60,115 nucleotides of DNA, from positions 1 through 60,115 of the IMG/VR virus record IMGVR_UViG_3300009182_000067; one strand, given 5' to 3'. Position numbers and translations under genes: made by a program. Under the pieces are notes generated by a model that ran no database searches, was not told the origin of the DNA, and worked only from the letters and a program-made list of their open reading frames with translations. The DNA comes from a virus. Positions 7,316-16,283 of this stretch are shown one piece after another (positions within the stretch are counted from its first letter, which is position 1; each line of letters begins with the position of its first letter).

Positions 7316-8665
7316 CTACCCGAAGAACTCGTCCAGTCCTTGGGTTGTTGGTGCTTCGAAATGTTCATCGAACATATTTCTTGCATTTCTGGGGATATTT
7401 GGATCATAATTCGACTTCGTCTTGAGTTCGTTTAGGAAACCTGTAGTTCTACCCATAGCCAAGTCGATGTAGTGCTGAGCAACTACTTTTCGATCAAATT
7501 GTTTAATCAATTCGTAGTTATTTAGCTGAATCTGTCTGTAGTCTTGTTCGCGCATGAAACAATAGTTAGCGATCGCTTCGCCATATTCTTTTGGTGTAAA
7601 ATCCTTTTTGAGCATACAGTAGTTAACACCTGCCTTCAAAACAGTTCCCATACCCTCATCGTTGTTGGAAACCCCATAATTTACAGCGATGGGCACAGTC
7701 CCGATGCGCATAGCATCAATGACAACCCTATTGAAATGCTCACCAAAAGTGTTAGACCAGCTAGGATCAACAAGAAATTTAGAAGTTGCCAAAATTTCGT
7801 CACGTTTTGCTCCAGAAATAAAACCAAGATATTGAAAATTGCCTGAATTTTCAGCATTCTCCCAAATACGTTTACCTTCTCTATCTGGTGTAACATCTGG
7901 ATCATACTGAGAAGTCGCAAAATATTCTTCTTTACATTTATCTTTGGACATCATATATGCTGCTTCAATACCATATCCACCAACCAGTGTTTTTACATCT
8001 TTCATGTAAGGAACAGCACGAACCAAATCATCGACACGTTTCCAACGCTTAAATGTTTGGATAGATAAAATCTTATTTTCACGCTGATTGAATGGTGGTG
8101 TTTCAGGAATACCAGCAATGTCTTGTGGGTTTAAAATCAAGGCACGTGGTACGTCCATAAAATCAGCTGAGTCATATGCTGCTGGATGTACACAAGCCAA
8201 ACCAGCAAAGTGTTTCTCAAACAAAACAATCCAAGGATATAACTTTTTAAGATTAGCATCATGAATAATTGGAACCTGCTTTGATGTAATTTGTTCAATC
8301 ATCGGCAGCCATTCTAGATACTGCTCAGTGTCTTTATTTTTAAAACCAAAAATAGACTGCCAAATAACCAAGTCGTGTTTGTTAGCATCTTCAACAAACT
8401 GATCAATAGACTCTTTAACTTTATACGAATAGTATGGAGCAATCCAGCCATCGCCTTGATGAACAGGATAACCTGTACCGATACCAATTTCGTAGCCTTC
8501 TTTTAACTCAGAAGGAATTTCAACTGGCTTCACTTGTTTATTTGGTTTAAGATAAGCAAATGTTACCTCATGACCAATTTCTTTCAATCCTGCTACGAGA
8601 TGTTCACAGTGATTGATAATACCTCCAAAGTTGTTGAAGGTGTGCATTACCATCATAATCTTCAT
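7316..8665 (-). CDS. GT-B (GT4-like) glycosyltransferase with clamp-binding-like C-terminus
   Basis: 449 residues. The N-terminal Rossmann half starts KIMMVMHTFNNFGGI with the glycine loop at 14-15. The second half has the nucleotide-sugar-binding signature SWSNTFGEHFNRVVIDAM (about 302-319), an E-x7-acidic arrangement typical of GT4 enzymes. The last residues are GLDEFFG. LDEFF also ends the nearby oxygenase and resembles the polymerase tail LAEFF. This suggests, by inference, tethering to the sliding clamp and DNA as acceptor, as for T4 DNA glucosyltransferases. A cell-surface or virion sugar substrate cannot be excluded. ATGA overlap with the small gene upstream. Confidence 0.8.
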   Translation of the reverse strand: MKIMMVMHTFNNFGGIINHCEHLVAGLKEIGHEVTFAYLKPNKQVKPVEIPSELKEGYEIGIGTGYPVHQGDGWIAPYYSYKVKESIDQFVEDANKHDLVIWQSIFGFKNKDTEQYLEWLPMIEQITSKQVPIIHDANLKKLYPWIVLFEKHFAGLACVHPAAYDSADFMDVPRALILNPQDIAGIPETPPFNQRENKILSIQTFKRWKRVDDLVRAVPYMKDVKTLVGGYGIEAAYMMSKDKCKEEYFATSQYDPDVTPDREGKRIWENAENSGNFQYLGFISGAKRDEILATSKFLVDPSWSNTFGEHFNRVVIDAMRIGTVPIAVNYGVSNNDEGMGTVLKAGVNYCMLKKDFTPKEYGEAIANYCFMREQDYRQIQLNNYELIKQFDRKVVAQHYIDLAMGRTTGFLNELKTKSNYDPNIPRNARNMFDEHFEAPTTQGLDEFFG

Positions 8666-8826
8666 AGTGTTTTCCTTAGTTCATAACTTTTATGTTGTTG
8701 TTCAAGCCACTCTTGTGCTTCTATTTCGCTGTCAAAATATGGACTCACCAAATTACGATAAGTTCTATTGATCCAAAAATAAGTATAGGTGTGCATACCA
8801 ACGTCCCTATACTTAATTAGTTCCAT
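8662..8826 (-). CDS. Small phage protein, 54 aa
   Basis: 54 residues from the ATG at 8826 (MELIKYRDVG...). An in-frame ATG at 8847 would add seven residues overlapping the upstream gene. The sequence has an aromatic start (YTYFWINRTYRNLVSP) and an acidic helix (DSEIEAQEWLEQQH). It overlaps the glycosyltransferase start by ATGA, so the two are probably translated together. I recall similar small proteins in marine T4-like phages. No function known. Confidence 0.65.
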   Translation of the reverse strand: MELIKYRDVGMHTYTYFWINRTYRNLVSPYFDSEIEAQEWLEQQHKSYELRKTL

Positions 8827-8830
8827 GCCA

Positions 8831-9679
8831 TCAAGTCCAGAGTCCATGGCGCACCTTGATAAGTCGTATCATCATTTCTTCGTCTTCAGTCTCATACGCT
8901 TGTTCAATTTTATGACACTCATCAAGCATTTTAGAAACTCTTTCTTTTTCTTCTGGTGTTTTTTCTTCACGACCCATAAAGCCATATGGTTCGCCATCTT
9001 CATCGCGATCGTTTCTACGCTCATCGCAGTAAGCAGACCATCCTGATGCTTCGTGAGGATCAACACGTTTTGGTCTTTCAATTGTCCACCAATTATATAG
9101 ATCTAGAATTTCTTGTGCTTTAATTGCTTGGTGAGTTGGTTTACCATAATCAGGACTATCTTTCTCTACCCACTGTTCATCATGAACCAACTTACGTTGC
9201 CATTCTAAATTAGCAAGACCACATTCAGGTTTGCGCCATGTGCGCCAGCGGAACCATCCCCAAGCCCACCATGGTGCAACAAATTTCTTACGAGCATCTT
9301 CATCCCATGCTACATGCCACCATGCTAATTCAATTTCAACAAAATCGACAAGTTCATTAAACAAACAAGGAAGAAACCTATTACCCACGTCACACCAACT
9401 ACCAGGACTGATATCACGAGCATGGGCAGTAAGAGAATGAGTGCGAGTAACAAATCTATTGTTAATATAATATTTGAGAGCATAAAGTTTGTCCACTGGA
9501 TAAAAGATTGTTTTTTGAATAATATCAAGTCCTTCTTCTGCCAACCAGTAGCGGAAAGGATGTGACTTTTTTGCTTGCTTGTTCCATTTGTGCCAACCTT
9601 CGCTGGTTTCAGCAGTTGGTTTCATTGTGCCACGAAGCCAGTCGGCAAACTTAGAACATGTCCAATAATTGTTTCTCAT
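8831..9679 (-). CDS. Trp-rich phage protein of unknown function
   Basis: 282 residues with about 21 tryptophans, including a dense run (APWWAWGWFRWRTWRKPE) around 135-155. Conserved-looking charged ends and no membrane segment long enough to be clear. The C-terminal 60 residues are acidic and helical. It is the first gene after the promoter at 9697-9725 and sits between the TET/JBP-like oxygenase and the glycosyltransferase, so a role with them is possible but unproven. I do not recognise a catalytic motif. Confidence 0.65.
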   Translation of the reverse strand: MRNNYWTCSKFADWLRGTMKPTAETSEGWHKWNKQAKKSHPFRYWLAEEGLDIIQKTIFYPVDKLYALKYYINNRFVTRTHSLTAHARDISPGSWCDVGNRFLPCLFNELVDFVEIELAWWHVAWDEDARKKFVAPWWAWGWFRWRTWRKPECGLANLEWQRKLVHDEQWVEKDSPDYGKPTHQAIKAQEILDLYNWWTIERPKRVDPHEASGWSAYCDERRNDRDEDGEPYGFMGREEKTPEEKERVSKMLDECHKIEQAYETEDEEMMIRLIKVRHGLWT

Positions 9680-9696
9680 AATTACTCCAAAAGTAT

Positions 9697-9725
9697 ATTA
9701 TACTATGTATTTGAGTTTTTGTCAA
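9697..9725 (-). promoter_or_regulatory. Sigma70-type promoter, 17-bp spacer
   Basis: TTGACA (9720-9725), 17 bp, TATAAT (9697-9702). The -35 box overlaps the stop codon of the oxygenase gene. Drives the Trp-rich protein, small protein and glycosyltransferase. Confidence 0.85.
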
Positions 9726-11044
9726 GCAAAGAATTCATCTAAGTCAGCGTTATTTGCTGCTGGGTGATACTTAGCAACCATCGCATCGCCATTTGGTTGT
9801 TTACGAAGATAGTCATACCATTCTTCATCATCCCACATTCCTGGACTTACGCCATTCCAAAGTTTCTTCCACAACTTATGTTCTTTATTTAGACGACGTG
9901 ATTCAACATACTCATAACGAGCATTCTCATATTCCCAACTACCAAGTTGCATCATATTTTCACGAAGATAAACAACAAGAGAAATACGCTCTGAACCTTC
10001 TTCACAAACAATCGGTGTGTTACCATGGATGACTTCATGATTGTTTACCAATAACAAATCTCCTGGACGAACATTAACAGCAGTGCGAATCTCTGGGAAA
10101 ATTAAATAACCACCTGTATATTTACCATCATTAGACAATGTCAACAGATTAGACATACCTTCAGTAAAATCACCAGCATCACGATGAGCAGCTGTACGGA
10201 ATGTTTTATTAACTGTTACTGTAGTAAATGGTGTTGCCTCAATAACAAATTTCTGATCAATCTTATCAGTTGCTGTTTTCTGATTAGCATAACGCTGTGG
10301 TAGTAGTGTTTTAAAACCACGTGCCAATGATTGTAGAAATGGATATGCCATTCTAAACTTCTCAGGATTATCTCGAGTATAAGTTGTCGCACGACCAAAA
10401 GGAATTCTAGGATAACGATCAAACCAACCTGCGATACCAGAATCAACTGGATTACCATAAGATGTTTCACTAATCATAGTCATAACTTCTTCTGTTGCTT
10501 TCGCACGTTCTTCTGGATTGAGTTTGATGATTGAATCAACCCACTCATCGAAATTAAACTTGTTACGGAAACGTGAGATAACCCAAACATTATTTTTACC
10601 AGAACCCAATGCTTTCAAACGTGATTCTTGCGTTGGATACTTTTCTCTAATTGTGGTAATAACATCATCATCAGACAATCGAGCAAAACGAGCAGACAGC
10701 AACTCACTAATCATTTCTTCTTGATAGTTAGTAACCCACTCACGTCCTTCGCCTGTGACAGAAGTTCCTGCTTTGATACCAGAAGCAAGTCCACGATTTT
10801 CAGTACGAACTGCTGCTTCACGCAATCCAACATATGCTTGTTCCTGTTCTTCTTTGGTGAAGAAGTTCTTACGGAATTTAAAAGCGATCTTTGCTTCGCT
10901 GTGTGGATTGTCGTCTTCATGATCAGGTGGCAAATAGAAATCAGTATCTTCCTCAACCAAAAGATCATAATGAGATTCATCTACGAACATACCAAGTAAA
11001 TGTTCTGAATCGTGAATTTTATCTGCTACAATAATTTTTGTCAT
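9722..11044 (-). CDS. TET/JBP-like 2OG-Fe(II) DNA-base dioxygenase
   Basis: 440 residues. The catalytic core at 273-362 reads VNKTFRTAAHRDAGDF, then GGYLIFPEIRTAVNVRPGDL, then VIHGNTPI and ERISLVVYL. This gives the iron ligands H287, D289 and H340 and the 2-oxoglutarate-binding R353. FRTAxHRDxxDF plus HGNTP is the pattern of the JBP/TET family, which oxidises thymine or 5-methylcytosine in DNA. Both an N-terminal (1-270) and a C-terminal extension are present. The tail is ADLDEFFA, a possible clamp-binding peptide. ATGA-coupled to the gp41 helicase gene. I infer a DNA-modification enzyme; the base substrate is unknown. Confidence 0.8.
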   Translation of the reverse strand: MTKIIVADKIHDSEHLLGMFVDESHYDLLVEEDTDFYLPPDHEDDNPHSEAKIAFKFRKNFFTKEEQEQAYVGLREAAVRTENRGLASGIKAGTSVTGEGREWVTNYQEEMISELLSARFARLSDDDVITTIREKYPTQESRLKALGSGKNNVWVISRFRNKFNFDEWVDSIIKLNPEERAKATEEVMTMISETSYGNPVDSGIAGWFDRYPRIPFGRATTYTRDNPEKFRMAYPFLQSLARGFKTLLPQRYANQKTATDKIDQKFVIEATPFTTVTVNKTFRTAAHRDAGDFTEGMSNLLTLSNDGKYTGGYLIFPEIRTAVNVRPGDLLLVNNHEVIHGNTPIVCEEGSERISLVVYLRENMMQLGSWEYENARYEYVESRRLNKEHKLWKKLWNGVSPGMWDDEEWYDYLRKQPNGDAMVAKYHPAANNADLDEFFA

Positions 11045-12435
11045 ACCTTAAATCCCTCAAAATTGTTTTCTTTCATTCTTTTGCCAAACTTAGACTGATC
11101 AAACAAAGGTGTGTCATCATCAACAGTTCCCTGTCCTGCGATATTCATTTGAGCACTCATCTCAACATCATACAATCTCATTTGCTTTCTATCAATACCA
11201 ATAACAAAACGCTTGAAATAATTTGGATCTGAATAACGATTCTTCAACTGTTTTACCATAACCTGATTCATCTGATCCAACTCTTCAGTCGCAATTAACG
11301 CAACCATCAAATCAGCAGTTGCTGGCAAACCAAACGATTCTGAAGTATCCTCAAGTCCTGGATCTGTGTTAGCATATCCAGAACGAGTCGTTTGTGTTGC
11401 GGAAACAATTGGCACTTTATATTCACCAGCCAAACCACGCAACTCTTCAGCAATCGACTTAATATATGTATAAGAGTTTACATTGGCTCCCATACGAATT
11501 CTTTGAGAAGAACAAATGTTCAAGTAATCAATGTAAATAATATCTGGTTTGAAATTACGTTTCATCTTAAGTTCTTCAATCAATGCTCGGAAATGACCAG
11601 AATGAGCAGAAGAAGTTGGATATTCTTTAACAATGAATTTACCTTGTGTTTTGTTACGGACTTTCTCAAGTCTAGCATCAAATACACGTTTCTCAACCAT
11701 AGGAATTGATTCAATTGACAACTCAAGTAAGTTCGCATCAATACGCTCAGCAATCTTTTCTTCAGCCATCTCCATAGTTATGTATAATACATTTTTACCA
11801 GTCAACAAATTAGCAGCAGCAAAATGACACATCGCCAAAGATTTACCAACACCTGTACCTGCCAAAATAATGTTGAGGGTTTTCTTACTCAAACCACCAT
11901 TCGTGATTTTGTTAAGGATCTCCAAGTCGAAAGGAATTTTCTCTTCAACTCTGTGATAAAAATCATACCTCGCATCTGAGTCATCAAGATAGTCATGTCC
12001 AACATGTGAGTCGAATGTGACACCCAACGCTTTAGACAATAAATCTGGGATCGCATCTTGTGTTCTAATCTTATCTTTACCATCAATAATTTTAATTGAA
12101 TCGATAATCGCATTATAAACAGCCTTGTCTTTACAAAACTTTTCAGTAGAAGTTGTGATCCAATCAATGTGAGTTTTCTCAGAATTGGTTGAATCGAGAA
12201 TCTCATTCGCAAGTCTAACTTGATCTTCAGTTACATCGGTGCGATTTGAGATTTCAATTTTCAATACATCTTTTGTTGGTGCTTCATTATATGTGACAAA
12301 GAATTTTGTTATCTCTTCAAAAACTACTCTGTCAGTTCTATCGGTAAAATATTCTGGCTGAAGGAAAGGCATAACCTTTCTTGAATATTCTTCATGACAC
12401 AATAAATTACCGAAGATTTGGTCTTCAATTCGCAT
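11041..12435 (-). CDS. 41: Replicative DNA helicase (T4 gp41, DnaB-like)
   Basis: 464 residues. Walker A AGTGVGKS at about 192-199, Walker B in PDIIYIDYLN, and a DnaB-type C-terminal RecA fold (SATQTTRSGYAN). The N-terminal 150 residues form the primase-interacting domain. It unwinds the lagging-strand template in the T4-type replisome. It overlaps uvsX upstream by 11 bases and the oxygenase gene downstream by 4. Confidence 0.95.
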   Translation of the reverse strand: MRIEDQIFGNLLCHEEYSRKVMPFLQPEYFTDRTDRVVFEEITKFFVTYNEAPTKDVLKIEISNRTDVTEDQVRLANEILDSTNSEKTHIDWITTSTEKFCKDKAVYNAIIDSIKIIDGKDKIRTQDAIPDLLSKALGVTFDSHVGHDYLDDSDARYDFYHRVEEKIPFDLEILNKITNGGLSKKTLNIILAGTGVGKSLAMCHFAAANLLTGKNVLYITMEMAEEKIAERIDANLLELSIESIPMVEKRVFDARLEKVRNKTQGKFIVKEYPTSSAHSGHFRALIEELKMKRNFKPDIIYIDYLNICSSQRIRMGANVNSYTYIKSIAEELRGLAGEYKVPIVSATQTTRSGYANTDPGLEDTSESFGLPATADLMVALIATEELDQMNQVMVKQLKNRYSDPNYFKRFVIGIDRKQMRLYDVEMSAQMNIAGQGTVDDDTPLFDQSKFGKRMKENNFEGFKV

Positions 12436-13480
12436 CTACTTCTTCCTCTATCTCTTGTGGGGTATCTTCTTCACTACCATAATTATACTTGCTTTTGCAG
12501 TATTTGTCAAGTTGTTTCAAGATATCTTCGGAGAAAAATTCAGAAGGATTATTTGCGATATTTTTGCCGAACACTTTACGTCCATCGTGGACTTCAATTC
12601 GACCACCTTGGGATTTCCAAATTCCTGCCTCAATCGCAAGATCAGCAAGTCCGTGGTATCGGTCAAGACCTTTGGTAAATGAAAGTTTAGTTTCGACCAT
12701 GGATTTCTCGCGAGTGAAGCGAGATTTTTCCAGTTTACATTTTATAATATTACCAACCACTTCGGTGCCGTCTTTATCTTGCGATTTTGACAGAAACACA
12801 ATAGTAGATGCTGCGTACTTAAGACCATCGCCACCACCCATAGTTTTCGTTGGCATATACGCACCAACAACAGCATAGGTATGATTAGTAACAACCATAG
12901 CAACATCCAACTTTGATAGTTTCAATGATAGAACACGAAATGCTCCACGAATTAACTGAGCACGTGTCATATCACGAGTATCTTTACCTTCAAGTGTATC
13001 TTCCATCTCTTTAGAAGTTGAGAGCATACCCAATGAATCAAGAAAGAACATCAATGGTGGACGATCTTTCTTTGGTGTTTTTTCATAAGCATCTAAAACT
13101 TTAGTAGCTTGAGTGCGGAATTCTTGAATCGTAGAAACAGGAACAATCATGAAACGCTTGGTATCAATACCACGATCAACCAACATATCTTTGTTCAGTG
13201 CTCCTTCTGTTTCAAAGTATATAACTCCAGCCTGTTCATTAGTTCGTAGAAAATTGTTCGCAATGCCAATAGCATAAAATGTTTTTCCTGTGGAAGACTC
13301 ACCAGCCAGAGCTGTAACTTTGTTGCCAGGAAGACCACCATAGATGCTACCGCTGACAAGAGCATTAAGGGAATAAGAACCAGTGTCGATAAAACTACTA
13401 GTATCACCAACCACACCATCATCAGCAAGTCCCGCATATTCATTATCAAGTTCCTTTACGATATTCTTTAAAAAACTCAT
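12425..13480 (-). CDS. uvsX: RecA-like recombinase UvsX
   Basis: 351 residues. Walker A GESSTGKT at 60-67, Walker B LMFFLDSLG at about 150, and the loop TNHTYAVVGAYMPTKTMGGG. Forms filaments on single-stranded DNA and drives strand exchange for recombination-dependent replication, with UvsY (44478-44915) as its loader. The acidic C-terminus (EEDTPQEIEEEVD) is typical. ATGA overlap with the small protein upstream. Confidence 0.95.
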   Translation of the reverse strand: MSFLKNIVKELDNEYAGLADDGVVGDTSSFIDTGSYSLNALVSGSIYGGLPGNKVTALAGESSTGKTFYAIGIANNFLRTNEQAGVIYFETEGALNKDMLVDRGIDTKRFMIVPVSTIQEFRTQATKVLDAYEKTPKKDRPPLMFFLDSLGMLSTSKEMEDTLEGKDTRDMTRAQLIRGAFRVLSLKLSKLDVAMVVTNHTYAVVGAYMPTKTMGGGDGLKYAASTIVFLSKSQDKDGTEVVGNIIKCKLEKSRFTREKSMVETKLSFTKGLDRYHGLADLAIEAGIWKSQGGRIEVHDGRKVFGKNIANNPSEFFSEDILKQLDKYCKSKYNYGSEEDTPQEIEEEVDAN

Positions 13481-13725
13481 TCTTGTGTCTCCTTATTTGG
13501 TACCAATTTAACTTCAGCAGTAATCATCTGTAAATATTCAGCGATGCATACTAAACAGTAGTGTTCATCCTCAATCCCAAACTCTGGCATGTTTACACGA
13601 ATCGTGTATTCACCAATCTCACCATGTTTATCACAAACAACTTTTGGTGGTGTCTTGAGATCAATTTCTTCTGTTTTTACATCTTTAAATTTGACATCTT
13701 GGATGTCTGGAAATTCTTGTGTCAT
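13477..13725 (-). CDS. Small zinc-ribbon-like protein, 82 aa
   Basis: 82 residues. VCDKHG near residue 30 and HYCLVC near 56-61 supply Cys/His pairs that could bind one zinc ion. It lies between DNA polymerase and uvsX, behind its own promoter and a good ribosome site (AAGGAG), so it is probably expressed with the replication genes. No named family recognised. Confidence 0.7.
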   Translation of the reverse strand: MTQEFPDIQDVKFKDVKTEEIDLKTPPKVVCDKHGEIGEYTIRVNMPEFGIEDEHYCLVCIAEYLQMITAEVKLVPNKETQE

Positions 13726-13745
13726 ATTAAACTCCTTATTTCAGT

Positions 13746-13774
13746 ATTATACTATATTCCGTATTAAAAATCAA
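13746..13774 (-). promoter_or_regulatory. Sigma70-type promoter, TTGATT/TATAAT, 17-bp spacer
   Basis: TATAAT (13746-13751) and a weaker -35 TTGATT (13769-13774) with the usual 17-bp spacer. Upstream of the zinc-ribbon protein, uvsX, gp41 and oxygenase run. Confidence 0.7.
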
Positions 13775-13778
13775 ATAA

Positions 13779-16280
13779 TTAAAAGAATTCTGCCAAGTCA
13801 TTCTTTTCGTCAACAGACCAGCCAATCGAATTCATAATTGCGGAAAGTGGGTCAAGGAAAACTTTTTCAAATTGTTTTTCATAATCTACGTATTTATGTA
13901 GGTCTAACTGTTTGGGTAATGTTGTAGTAAACGCAATAACATCTTCACGAATAGTATTTGGTTCACGAAGATAGATAAATTTAATTCTATCGCCTTCACG
14001 AATCGGTTGGTATAATTCTGTTAACCCAAGTTCCTTAATGTGATGATTGAACATCAACGCACCTCGAACATGAATCGGTGTTGATTTGCGATAAATCGAA
14101 CCAGAATCAGAATACTCTTTCAAATTGTTTACGCTTCGTGGGAATGCGATATCTTCAATCGGTAACCCATAAAACTCTTTTCTAAAATCAACAATAAATT
14201 TACGTAATTGAATCTCATCACCAGCAATCAAAATCTTCATTGAATCTTTTAATTTACCACGAACTACCATAGGGGTTGACGACTTAACCATCTCAAGACC
14301 CATGATTTTCATTTTGGGTTCAGCATATTGAACACCCTCAGAATTGTGTACGTTAAGAACATAACGCTTCTTCGCAGTCCACACACCCTTGTCGGCAATA
14401 ACTTCACGCTTCATAATCATTTTCTGAGAGAATGCGTTTTGTCTTTGAGCCAAGTCAGAATAACACTTATCTATGTATAATTGAATTTTATCTTCACAAA
14501 TCTTATCAATATATTCAACAACTTTTGTTTTATCTTTCTGTTGTTCTTTCGTGAATACTTTATCAACAAGTGGACCAAATCGTAGATATACAGAGTCAGT
14601 GTCAACAGCAATTACATAATCTTCTTTTTCAGTCTTGAGTAATTTGTTGAAGTATTCATTAAATTTCTTTTCCATCCAACGAATAGACAACTGACCACTC
14701 AACGTGATACCTTCAGACATGCGTTTGTCATAATATCGGAAATATTGATTAGCCAACGCACCATAAGCTGAGTTCAACGCAATCTTAAGAGCCATCTGAA
14801 GATTATTCAATCGAGATATCTCATTTGTTAGAGATTCGTCTTTTGTGTTTTCATATTCTTGTTGAATCTTCAACATTTGTTTCTTTGCTTTACTGCGATT
14901 GATGTACATAGTTTCCATCAACTCAGGCAAGAAACCTTTGATGTCTTTACGGTAACACCAACCATTCGCAGTACAAGATAAATCTAAATCATGAAAACCA
15001 CCAGTTTCTTCATGCTCAAGGAAATACCCAACACCACCAACGTGTTTATAACCTGCGTCCATTGTTTCAGGACTAATGTTATATTGCATAATCAAATGAG
15101 GATATAGACTGTTCAAGTCAAAAGAAACAACCCAGTTATGCATACCAACAAGTGGTTCTTTAACATAAGCACCTTCAATAACAGAATCTTTATCATTGTG
15201 TTGTTTGTTTGGAATCACAATCTTTTTAGAACGCAAATGATTATAGATGATTGTATCCCACATTCTAACTTGAGAGAACACATCCTCATAGTTTACCTTT
15301 GCGTTATACGCCATAACCATAGCCAATTCAATCAACTTCATCTTGTCTTCAAGTTTATCAACAAGCACAGTATCATGAATGTTATAATCAACAAACTTCT
15401 TCCATCCGTAGGTATAGAAATCTTTGAAAGTATCGTATTCAGAATAATCTAATTTGTTTTCACCAAGTTCAACAAACGCAATGTGATCCAACTTGTATGA
15501 TTCTTGCATTGAGTAAGTAAACTTTTTATACAAGTCAATATAATCAAGAGCAGAAATACCTGCGATGTCATATGAGATTTCTTCAGATCCCTTAACATGA
15601 ATCCTACGTTCGTTTATAATACCCCATGGGGATAGTTGCTTAGCATGAGATTCGCCAAGCACATTCATAATCCTGCGTGTTAGATACGGAATATCAAAGA
15701 AGTTGATGTTCCAGCCTGTAACGATGTCGGGATAGTTTTCTTTCCAGAAGTCCAGGAAATTCATAAGAAGTGCTCGCTCACTTTCGCAGTGATGAAATCT
15801 TACTTCTCTATTTCCTGTGTATGGATTTTTACCAAAGGTATGAATCTCTTTGGTTTTGTTGTCCATAAGTGTGATGAGAAGGATTTCCTCATTAGCAGTT
15901 TCTATGTTAGGAAATCCTTCCTCGGTTGTGGTTTCAATATCAATAGAGAAACATTTGATTAGATCTTTATTGAATGTGATGTCAGTAGGATATGTATCTG
16001 AGATATACTGGTAAGCAAAGTTTGTGTTACCATATACCATGAATCCTTGAACGTCTTTATAACGATCGATAAATTCTTTTGAGTCGCGAATAGATCCTGG
16101 ACGAATTGAGTAAACAACCTCACCATCAAGTGTACGGAAAATTTCACCAGCATTTTTACTCTTAGATGATGCGTAGAGTGTTGGCTTGAAATCTATTTTG
16201 TCTGTATATTGTTTTCCGTTTTGATATCCACGTACACAAAGTTTGTTTCCCAGAGGGAACACATTTGTATAAAATTCCAT
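13779..16280 (-). CDS. 43: DNA polymerase (T4 gp43, family B)
   Basis: 833 residues. The exonuclease motif FSIDIETT gives D114 and E116. Polymerase motif A is DLNSLYPHL (D388), motif B KIALNSAYGALANQ (about 499-512), and motif C VDTDS (D560, D562). The protein ends NDLAEFF, the position of the clamp-binding peptide in T4-type polymerases. Replicates the phage genome with clamp gp45. It lies 3 bases after the DexA-like gene. Confidence 0.97.
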   Translation of the reverse strand: MEFYTNVFPLGNKLCVRGYQNGKQYTDKIDFKPTLYASSKSKNAGEIFRTLDGEVVYSIRPGSIRDSKEFIDRYKDVQGFMVYGNTNFAYQYISDTYPTDITFNKDLIKCFSIDIETTTEEGFPNIETANEEILLITLMDNKTKEIHTFGKNPYTGNREVRFHHCESERALLMNFLDFWKENYPDIVTGWNINFFDIPYLTRRIMNVLGESHAKQLSPWGIINERRIHVKGSEEISYDIAGISALDYIDLYKKFTYSMQESYKLDHIAFVELGENKLDYSEYDTFKDFYTYGWKKFVDYNIHDTVLVDKLEDKMKLIELAMVMAYNAKVNYEDVFSQVRMWDTIIYNHLRSKKIVIPNKQHNDKDSVIEGAYVKEPLVGMHNWVVSFDLNSLYPHLIMQYNISPETMDAGYKHVGGVGYFLEHEETGGFHDLDLSCTANGWCYRKDIKGFLPELMETMYINRSKAKKQMLKIQQEYENTKDESLTNEISRLNNLQMALKIALNSAYGALANQYFRYYDKRMSEGITLSGQLSIRWMEKKFNEYFNKLLKTEKEDYVIAVDTDSVYLRFGPLVDKVFTKEQQKDKTKVVEYIDKICEDKIQLYIDKCYSDLAQRQNAFSQKMIMKREVIADKGVWTAKKRYVLNVHNSEGVQYAEPKMKIMGLEMVKSSTPMVVRGKLKDSMKILIAGDEIQLRKFIVDFRKEFYGLPIEDIAFPRSVNNLKEYSDSGSIYRKSTPIHVRGALMFNHHIKELGLTELYQPIREGDRIKFIYLREPNTIREDVIAFTTTLPKQLDLHKYVDYEKQFEKVFLDPLSAIMNSIGWSVDEKNDLAEFF

Positions 16281-16283
16281 TAA

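Noticed and set aside
7681-7920. Second minus-strand frame inside the glycosyltransferase gene
   Set aside because: Out-of-frame shadow with no ribosome site inside a well-conserved enzyme gene.
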